Below are positions 57,839 through 64,000 of a stretch of DNA of 64,000 bases, piece by piece; within the stretch, counting starts at the first letter, position 1, and the number at the start of each line of letters is the position of its first letter. The DNA is taken from positions 74,300-138,299 of the forward strand of contig CAMATZ010000002.1 in the NCBI GenBank assembly GCA_945861275.1, given 5' to 3'. The DNA is from Bordetella parapertussis (GTDB lineage: Bacteria; Pseudomonadota; Gammaproteobacteria; Burkholderiales; SG8-41). Position numbers and translations under genes: made by a program. The notes under the pieces are model-generated. The model worked only from the letters and a program-made list of their open reading frames with translations, had not been told where the DNA came from and ran no database searches.

Positions 57839-58711
57839 ATGGCCAAACTCAAAGGATTGGGACGCGGCCTCGATGCGCTACTCGGCGGCGATGAACCGGC
57901 GGCGACACCGGCAGCCACGCCAGGCGACACGCAGCGCGAGCTCGCAGTCGATAAACTGCAGCCGGGAAAATATCAGCCACGCACGCGGATGGATCAGGAG
58001 ACGCTGAAAGCGCTCGCCGAATCGATCAAAACGCAAGGCGTGATTCAACCGATTCTGGTGCGCCCAGTCGACGGCGCTCAGAATGGCGGCAAGTTTGAAA
58101 TCATCGCGGGCGAACGCCGCTGGCGCGCCGCTCGCATGGCGGGCTTGCAGTCGGTGCCGGTGGTAATTCGGGATATACCTGATAACCAGGCGCTGGCGGT
58201 CGCGTTGGTTGAAAATATCCAGCGCGAAGACCTGAATCCCCTCGAGCAGGCTATTGGCATACAACGGCTAATCCACGAATTTGGCTTGACGCACCAGAGT
58301 GCGGCCGACGCATTGGGCCGTTCGCGCACAGCCGTAACCAATATATTGCGGTTGCTGGAACTCGCGCCACCAGTGCGTGAGTTGCTGGCTGAAGGCAAAC
58401 TCGATATGGGTCACGCGCGCGCATTGCTGGCCTTGCCGGCGTTGCGCCAGGTCGAACTCGCCCATGTGATCGTAGCCAAGGGCATGACAGTACGCGAAGT
58501 CGAAAAACGCGTGAACGAATTGATCGCGCGCCCCAAGCCCCGCGCGCCGCGCACGGTCGATCGTGATGTGGCGCGGTTGCAGGAAGACCTCGCGCAAAAA
58601 TTGGGCACGCGCGTGCAGATCAAACAAAAAAACAAAGGCCGTGGCGCGCTGATCGTGGAATACAGCAACCTTGATCAACTCGAAGTGTTAATCGAAAAGC
58701 TCAGGCGCTAG
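57839..58711 (+). CDS. parB: Chromosome partitioning protein ParB
   Basis: A 290-residue CTPase clamp. The N-terminal KLKGLGRGLDALLG box is the ParA-stimulating motif; GERRWRAARMAGL near 91 is the CTP/arginine-patch motif; the helix-turn-helix is LTHQSAADALGRSRTAVTNILRLL near 148; a dimerisation tail ends the protein (VEYSNLDQLEVLIEKLRR). It should bind the two palindromes at 53071 and 54445. Confidence 0.98.
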   Translation: MAKLKGLGRGLDALLGGDEPAATPAATPGDTQRELAVDKLQPGKYQPRTRMDQETLKALAESIKTQGVIQPILVRPVDGAQNGGKFEIIAGERRWRAARMAGLQSVPVVIRDIPDNQALAVALVENIQREDLNPLEQAIGIQRLIHEFGLTHQSAADALGRSRTAVTNILRLLELAPPVRELLAEGKLDMGHARALLALPALRQVELAHVIVAKGMTVREVEKRVNELIARPKPRAPRTVDRDVARLQEDLAQKLGTRVQIKQKNKGRGALIVEYSNLDQLEVLIEKLRR

Positions 58712-58736
58712 AACACTCTGCTGCGTCGCATCACAT

Positions 58737-58766
58737 TTGACCGGTGGGAACAAAAGCGCGTACAAT
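58737..58766 (+). promoter_or_regulatory. Promoter of the atp operon
   Basis: TTGACC (58737-58742) and TACAAT (58761-58766) with an 18-base spacer, in the gap after parB. It would start the transcript about 60 bases before atpI. Confidence 0.65.
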
Positions 58767-58834
58767 CAACGAGTTCGCTCACTTAGCTTTCCAGATGTTG
58801 AAACGAGATTTTGAAGCGCATTGAGAGCAAACCG

Positions 58835-59179
58835 ATGCGAACTGTTCTGCGCTGGCAGATAGTCGCAACAGTCGTAATGGCGCTAGGTGCCGGGCTTACC
58901 TCCGGTTTGCACGGCGCGATATCCGCGGTTGTGGGAGGCGGCATTAACCAAATCGCGGACCTGGCTTTCGCCCTGCTGGTTTCGGGTGGTGGCATTAGAA
59001 CAGCGGGGAATACCCTGCGTACGCTTTTCCGGGCGGAAGCCGTACGTATCCTCGTGATCGTATTTTTGTTGGGCGCGGTGTTGACGTCCTACAAGGAAGT
59101 CGTTCACCCGGCGTTTTTTTTGTCGTTCGTCGTGTCGGTAATTGTGTTCCGTGCGGCGATCCTGGTTAAAGAGTCGTAA
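58835..59179 (+). CDS. atpI: ATP synthase subunit I
   Basis: A 114-residue membrane protein with four hydrophobic segments ([66 protein letters not shown]). Position before atpB identifies it. The ATG at 58835 follows GAGA by eight bases; a TTG at 58811 would add eight residues. It helps c-ring assembly or magnesium uptake in other bacteria. Confidence 0.85.
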   Translation: MRTVLRWQIVATVVMALGAGLTSGLHGAISAVVGGGINQIADLAFALLVSGGGIRTAGNTLRTLFRAEAVRILVIVFLLGAVLTSYKEVVHPAFFLSFVVSVIVFRAAILVKES

Positions 59180-59210
59180 TCGTTCAAGAATTAGTCTACG
59201 AGACAGCACC

Positions 59211-60020
59211 ATGGCCGCCGCAGGACAGGAACTGACCCCGACCAGTTACATTGGTCACCACCTTACCAACAACAAGGTTTCGCTTGGCGACAGCCCGTTC
59301 TGGACGCTGCATCTGGATACGTTCCTGACGGCGGTGATGCTCGGCATCGTGGGTTTCGGCTGTTTGTGGTGGATCGTGCGTGGCGCAACCTCAGGCGTAC
59401 CCAACAAGCGGCAGGCGTTCGTCGAAATATTGTTTGATTTCGTTGACGATCAAGTCAAAGGCATATTCCACGGCAACCGCGCGTTTGTAGCGCCATTGGC
59501 GCTGACGGTGTTTGTGTGGGTGCTGCTGATGAACGCGATGGATTTTATTCCGGTTGATATCGCGGCGGTGTTTACCACCAACGTGCTGCAGCAACCTGAG
59601 TGGAAGCCGGTGCCGACTTCGGATGTCAACACCACCTTCGCGCTGGCGCTCTCGGTATGGGCGCTCATGCTGTTTTACAACGTCAAAGTCAAGGGCATCG
59701 GTGGCTGGACGCATGAGTTATTCTGCACGCCGTTCGGCAGCAATTTTCTGCTGTGGCCACTGAACTTTTTGTTTAATCTGGTGGAGTACATCTCCAAGCC
59801 GCTGTCGCACTCACTGCGGCTTTACGGCAATATCTACGCCGGTGAAATTATTTTCATGCTGCTGTGGATGTGGGCTGCCACCGGGTTGCTAGGCTCGGCA
59901 GCCGGCGGCGTGCTGGCGCTGGGCTGGGCGATTTTCCATATTCTTATCGTGCTGCTGCAAGCCTACATTTTCATGATGCTCACCATCGTCTATATGGCGA
60001 TGGCGCACGAGAGTCATTAA
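59211..60020 (+). CDS. atpB: ATP synthase F0 subunit a
   Basis: A 269-residue membrane subunit forming the proton half-channels. The conserved helix bears the essential arginine in [20 protein letters not shown] near 199-218, and the C-terminal helix reads [20 protein letters not shown]. Overall length and five to six membrane segments are normal for proteobacteria. Confidence 0.98.
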   Translation: MAAAGQELTPTSYIGHHLTNNKVSLGDSPFWTLHLDTFLTAVMLGIVGFGCLWWIVRGATSGVPNKRQAFVEILFDFVDDQVKGIFHGNRAFVAPLALTVFVWVLLMNAMDFIPVDIAAVFTTNVLQQPEWKPVPTSDVNTTFALALSVWALMLFYNVKVKGIGGWTHELFCTPFGSNFLLWPLNFLFNLVEYISKPLSHSLRLYGNIYAGEIIFMLLWMWAATGLLGSAAGGVLALGWAIFHILIVLLQAYIFMMLTIVYMAMAHESH

Positions 60021-60027
60021 TAAATAA

Positions 60028-60339
<312 letters not shown>

Positions 60340-60364
60340 ACTACCGTTCCCGCAGGGGAAACCT

Positions 60365-60835
60365 ATGAACCTAAACGTTACGCTGGTTGCTCAGGCGATC
60401 ACGTTCTTCGTCTTCATTTTTTTCTGTGCGAAGTTCGTGTGGCCACCGATGGTCAGGGCTATCGAAGCGCGCCAGAAGCAAATCGCTGACGGACTGACGG
60501 CAGCCGAAGAAGGCAAGAAGTCACTGGAAAGCGCTTCCAAGCAAGCGGAGGTAGCTATCGCGCAGGCGCGCGCACGGGCGACAGAAATCGTCGGCCAGGC
60601 GGAGAAGCGCGTGAGCCAGATGATCGAAGAAGCGAAACTCGCGGCCAAGGCCGAAGGAGATCGCGAAAAGGCCGCAGCGAAATCCGAGATCGAGCAGGAG
60701 GTGTCGCGCGCCAAGGAAACGTTGCGCACGCAGGTCGCCACCTTGGCCGTCGCGGGCGCCGAAAAAATTCTCAAGCGCGAAGTCGATGCCAAGGCGCACG
60801 CCGATATTTTGTCTGACGTGCAAAACCAGTTGTAA
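60365..60835 (+). CDS. atpF: ATP synthase F0 subunit b
   Basis: A 156-residue peripheral-stalk subunit. The N-terminal membrane helix ([21 protein letters not shown]) precedes a long Ala/Glu/Lys-rich coiled coil. Length equals that of the E. coli protein. AGGGGAAACC stands before the ATG. Confidence 0.98.
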   Translation: MNLNVTLVAQAITFFVFIFFCAKFVWPPMVRAIEARQKQIADGLTAAEEGKKSLESASKQAEVAIAQARARATEIVGQAEKRVSQMIEEAKLAAKAEGDREKAAAKSEIEQEVSRAKETLRTQVATLAVAGAEKILKREVDAKAHADILSDVQNQL

Positions 60836-60846
60836 TTTGATCTGCC

Positions 60847-61383
60847 ATGGCCGAACCCGTAACCATTGCCCGACCCTACGCTGAAGCAGTGTTCAAGCTC
60901 GCGCTCGAAGGCGGCGCGCTGCCAGCATGGTCGGACGCACTCGCCAACATCGACGGCGTGGTGGCGGACGCGCGGGTGCAGGCCTGCATCAGTGATCCCA
61001 AAGTCAGCGCGCAGCAACTCGAAGGGTTGGTGCTGGGCGTGATAGGTGACAAACTTGCCGGCGACGCGCGCAACCTGGTGCAGGTGCTGGTGCAGAATAA
61101 CCGGCTGGATCTGATGCCGCTGATTCGTTCACACTACGAAGCCCTCAAGCGCGAACAAGAAGGCGTGCTCGAAGCCACCATCATCTCGGCGCTGGAAATG
61201 AGCGATGAACAGGTGCGGCAACTCGTCACGGGCCTCGAAACAAAATACCAACGCAAAGTCACGGCGCAGGTTGAAACCGACGCGGCACTGATCGGCGGTG
61301 TGAAAATCATTGTCGGCGACAAAGTTATTGATGCCACCGTGCGCGGCAAACTCGACGCTATGGCTGCCTCACTTGTCAACTGA
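60847..61383 (+). CDS. atpH: ATP synthase F1 subunit delta
   Basis: A 178-residue stalk subunit linking b to the alpha-beta head. TIARPYAEAVFKLALE is the typical start, and ALIGGVKIIVGDKVIDATVR then GKLDAM the typical end. It is 11 bases after atpF. Confidence 0.97.
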   Translation: MAEPVTIARPYAEAVFKLALEGGALPAWSDALANIDGVVADARVQACISDPKVSAQQLEGLVLGVIGDKLAGDARNLVQVLVQNNRLDLMPLIRSHYEALKREQEGVLEATIISALEMSDEQVRQLVTGLETKYQRKVTAQVETDAALIGGVKIIVGDKVIDATVRGKLDAMAASLVN

Positions 61384-61414
61384 GTTACCCATTAAGTAGT
61401 ACTCGGAGCACACT

Positions 61415-62956
61415 ATGCAATTGAACCCTTCCGAAATCAGCGAACTCATCAAGAGCCGCATCCAGAACCTAGCGAGCACCACCGAAGCGCGCACGCAAGG
61501 CACCGTGATATCGGTGACCGACGGCATCTGCCGCATCCACGGTCTTGCCGATGTGATGCAGGGCGAAATGCTGGAGTTTCCCAAAAACACCTTCGGCCTT
61601 GCGCTGAACCTGGAACGCGATTCCGTCGGCGCGGTGATTTTGGGGGAATACGAACACATCTCCGAAGGCGATACGGTAAAGACCACCGGCCGCATTCTCG
61701 AAGTGCCGGTGGGACCCGAGTTGATCGGCCGCGTGGTGAATTCGCTGGGCCAACCGATCGACGGCAAGGGCCCGGTAAACGCCAAGATGACCGACGTAAT
61801 CGAGAAAGTCGCGCCGGGTGTGATCGCGCGTCAATCGGTATCGCAACCGGTGCAAACCGGACTGAAATCGATCGATGCCATGGTGCCGGTGGGCCGCGGC
61901 CAGCGGGAGCTGATCATCGGCGACCGCCAGACCGGCAAGACCGCGGTGGCGATCGACACCATCATCAATCAAAAAGGCAAAGACCTTTTTTGTATTTACG
62001 TTGCGATCGGCCAGAAAGCCTCGTCGATCAAGAACGTGATCCGCAAGCTCGAAGAACATGGCGCTATGGCCTACACCATTGTGGTGGCTGCAACCGCTTC
62101 CGAGTCTGCCGCGATGCAGTTTATTGCGCCCTACTCCGGCTGCACTATGGGCGAATACTTTCGCGACCGCGGCCAGGACGCGCTGATTATTTATGACGAC
62201 CTGACCAAGCAAGCCTGGGCCTATCGTCAGGTGTCGCTGCTGCTGCGCCGTCCGCCGGGCCGCGAAGCCTATCCCGGTGATGTGTTCTATTTGCACTCAC
62301 GCCTGCTGGAGCGCGCCGCGCGCGTCAATGTGGCTTATGTTGAAGCCTTTACCAAAGGCGCGGTCAAAGGCAAAACCGGATCGTTGACCGCGCTGCCGGT
62401 GATTGAAACGCAGGCCGGCGATGTGACCGCATTCGTGCCGACCAACGTGATATCGATTACCGACGGGCAGATCTTCCTGGAGACCGACCTGTTCAACGCC
62501 GGTATCCGCCCCGCCATCAACGCCGGTATTTCGGTATCGCGCGTGGGCGGCGCTGCGCAGACCAAGATCGTCAAGAAACTCGGCGGCGGCGTGCGTCTGG
62601 CGCTGGCGCAGTATCGCGAGCTGGCGGCGTTCGCACAATTTGCCTCCGACCTCGACGAAACCACGCGCAAGCAGCTGGAGCGCGGCCGCATGGTCACCGA
62701 ACTCATGAAGCAGCCGCAATATGAGCCGCTGCAAGTGTGGGAAATGTCGCTGACTTTGTTCGCAGTCAGCGGCGGTTACTTCGACGACATCGACGTGAAA
62801 AAAGCGTTGGCGGCGGAGCGTTCCCTGCGCGACACCATCAAGAGCAAGTACGGTGATCTGGTACAGCGCATTGAAGAGACCAAGGATTTGACCAAGGATG
62901 ACGAAGCGAAGCTCAACGACGCGGTCAAGGACTGGAAGCAGAACGGCTCGTACTAA
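61415..62956 (+). CDS. atpA: ATP synthase F1 subunit alpha
   Basis: A 513-residue non-catalytic nucleotide-binding subunit. Walker [16 protein letters not shown] near 169, the [17 protein letters not shown] block near 260, and the arginine-finger segment [13 protein letters not shown] near 370 are all present. Normal length. Confidence 0.99.
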   Translation: MQLNPSEISELIKSRIQNLASTTEARTQGTVISVTDGICRIHGLADVMQGEMLEFPKNTFGLALNLERDSVGAVILGEYEHISEGDTVKTTGRILEVPVGPELIGRVVNSLGQPIDGKGPVNAKMTDVIEKVAPGVIARQSVSQPVQTGLKSIDAMVPVGRGQRELIIGDRQTGKTAVAIDTIINQKGKDLFCIYVAIGQKASSIKNVIRKLEEHGAMAYTIVVAATASESAAMQFIAPYSGCTMGEYFRDRGQDALIIYDDLTKQAWAYRQVSLLLRRPPGREAYPGDVFYLHSRLLERAARVNVAYVEAFTKGAVKGKTGSLTALPVIETQAGDVTAFVPTNVISITDGQIFLETDLFNAGIRPAINAGISVSRVGGAAQTKIVKKLGGGVRLALAQYRELAAFAQFASDLDETTRKQLERGRMVTELMKQPQYEPLQVWEMSLTLFAVSGGYFDDIDVKKALAAERSLRDTIKSKYGDLVQRIEETKDLTKDDEAKLNDAVKDWKQNGSY

Positions 62957-63003
62957 GTTGCAGAACCTCTGTTAAATACTGTTATAAAACAAATACTTAT
63001 ATC

Positions 63004-63867
63004 ATGGCTGGCTCCAAGGAAATCCGCACCAAGATCAAGAGCGTGCAAAACACGCGCAAGATCACCAAGGCTATGGAAATGGTCGCGGCCTCCAAAATGC
63101 GCAAGGCGCAGGAGCGCATGCGCACGGCACGCCCCTACGCGGAAAAAATCCGCAATGTCGCCGCGCACATCAGTCATGCAAATCCGGAGTACCGGCATCC
63201 GTATCTGGTGGATCGCAATTCAGTCAAGCGCATCGGCATCATCGTCATCACCACCGACAAGGGATTGTGTGGCGGCCTGAATACCAACATTCTGCGTCTT
63301 GCGCTGAACAAGATGAAAGAATGGGAAACAGAAGGCGAAGAAATCGAAGTTTGCGCCATCGGCAACAAGGGTCTGGGTTTTATGCAGCGGCTGGGCGCGA
63401 ATATTATTTCGCAGATTACCGGTCTGGGTGACCGCCCGCAGATGGAAAAGCTGATCGGCGCGGTGAAGATCATGCTCGACGGCTACACGCAGGATCGCTT
63501 CGACCGTTTGATGATTTTCAACACGCGCTTCGTCAATACCATGAAGCAGGAACCGGTGATGGAGCAGTTGCTGCCGCTGGTGGGCGATGCGCTGGGCGCA
63601 CCGGAAGGCAATTGGGATTACATCTACGAGCCCGACGCAAGAGTGGTTTTGGAGCAAGTGCTCACGCGCTACATCGAAGCACTGATTTATCAGGCGGTGA
63701 CCGAGAATATGGCATCCGAACAATCGGCGCGCATGGTGGCGATGAAGGCCGCGTCCGATAACGCGGCGACGGTGATCGACGAACTGACGCTGATTTACAA
63801 CAAGTCGCGCCAGGCGAGTATTACCAAGGAATTGTCCGAAATTGTCGCCGGCGCGGCAGCAGTGTAA
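63004..63867 (+). CDS. atpG: ATP synthase F1 subunit gamma
   Basis: A 287-residue rotor shaft subunit. [20 protein letters not shown] at the start and [20 protein letters not shown] near the end are the conserved coiled-coil parts, with [14 protein letters not shown] near 80. The leader is AT-rich without a Shine-Dalgarno match. Confidence 0.98.
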   Translation: MAGSKEIRTKIKSVQNTRKITKAMEMVAASKMRKAQERMRTARPYAEKIRNVAAHISHANPEYRHPYLVDRNSVKRIGIIVITTDKGLCGGLNTNILRLALNKMKEWETEGEEIEVCAIGNKGLGFMQRLGANIISQITGLGDRPQMEKLIGAVKIMLDGYTQDRFDRLMIFNTRFVNTMKQEPVMEQLLPLVGDALGAPEGNWDYIYEPDARVVLEQVLTRYIEALIYQAVTENMASEQSARMVAMKAASDNAATVIDELTLIYNKSRQASITKELSEIVAGAAAV

Positions 63868-63912
63868 TGATTAACAGCAACGGCTTTTAAAGTTTCTTAT
63901 TAGGACACGACG

Positions 63913-64000
63913 ATGAATCAAGGGAAAATCGTTCAATGTATTGGCGCGGTTATCGACGTGGAATTCGCACGCGACCAGCTGCCGCATATTTATGACGCGC
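63913..64000 (+). CDS. atpD: ATP synthase F1 subunit beta, 5' part
   Basis: The first 29 codons are visible: [20 protein letters not shown] then DQLPHIYDA, the standard beginning of the catalytic subunit. The gene runs off the right edge. Confidence 0.95.
   Translation, partial: MNQGKIVQCIGAVIDVEFARDQLPHIYDA

Overview
The window reads as the chromosomal replication-origin region of a high-GC betaproteobacterium (Burkholderiales/Nitrosomonadales type), possibly uncultured. Two things point there. The right third has the classical order gyrB-dnaN-dnaA on the minus strand and rpmH-rnpA-yidC-mnmE-mnmG-rsmG-parA-parB-atpIBEFHAGD on the plus strand. The left two thirds are rich in Bug/TctC-type periplasmic receptors (seven intact, one decayed), a hallmark of Bordetella/Cupriavidus-like lineages. 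No tRNA, rRNA, insertion sequence or CRISPR array was found.

Layout. 1-6.4 kb: a visibly more AT-rich accessory island holding the 3' part of a type ISP-like DNA adenine methyltransferase with a duplicated winged-helix-like tail, an unrecognised 397-residue-class gene, and a minus-strand pair of a 73-residue helical protein and a 544-residue protein with a papain-like Cys/His/Asp core. This is the best candidate for an undescribed (possibly defence) system. 6.5-14.9 kb: a Bug gene remnant, then a tight operon of UbiD-like decarboxylase, three-subunit molybdenum hydroxylase, two Bug receptors and a CoxG-like protein, probably a catabolic module for an aromatic or heteroaromatic acid. 15-20 kb: a HigBA toxin-antitoxin pair with a very clear overlapping promoter, operator and apparently leaderless start, followed by tsaC, dcd, purC and purE. 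20-45 kb: metabolic accessory genes (carbonic anhydrase, two MmgE/PrpD proteins plus a broken third copy, a Baeyer-Villiger monooxygenase, an acyl-CoA synthetase, a crotonase-family protein, an ABC exporter, orphan Bug receptors, VOC proteins, a SMP-30 protein, a TPR lipoprotein, an LVIVD propeller), with several decayed fragments and intergenic inverted repeats. 45-64 kb: core replication, RNA processing, membrane insertion, segregation and ATP synthase genes, with two parS sites around mnmE and DnaA boxes on both sides of dnaA.

How the parts fit. Genes diverge from the dnaA-rpmH gap, as expected on leading strands around an origin, and ParA/ParB with the two parS sites would segregate it. 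The accessory part looks like organic-acid scavenging: periplasmic receptors beside CoA ligation, decarboxylation, hydroxylation and oxygenation enzymes. The TctA/TctB membrane partners are not in the window. Several start codons (gyrB, dnaN, mnmG, tsaC, atpG, the CoA ligase) have A/T-rich leaders without a recognisable Shine-Dalgarno sequence. All statements about composition are by eye; no GC or homology computation was run.
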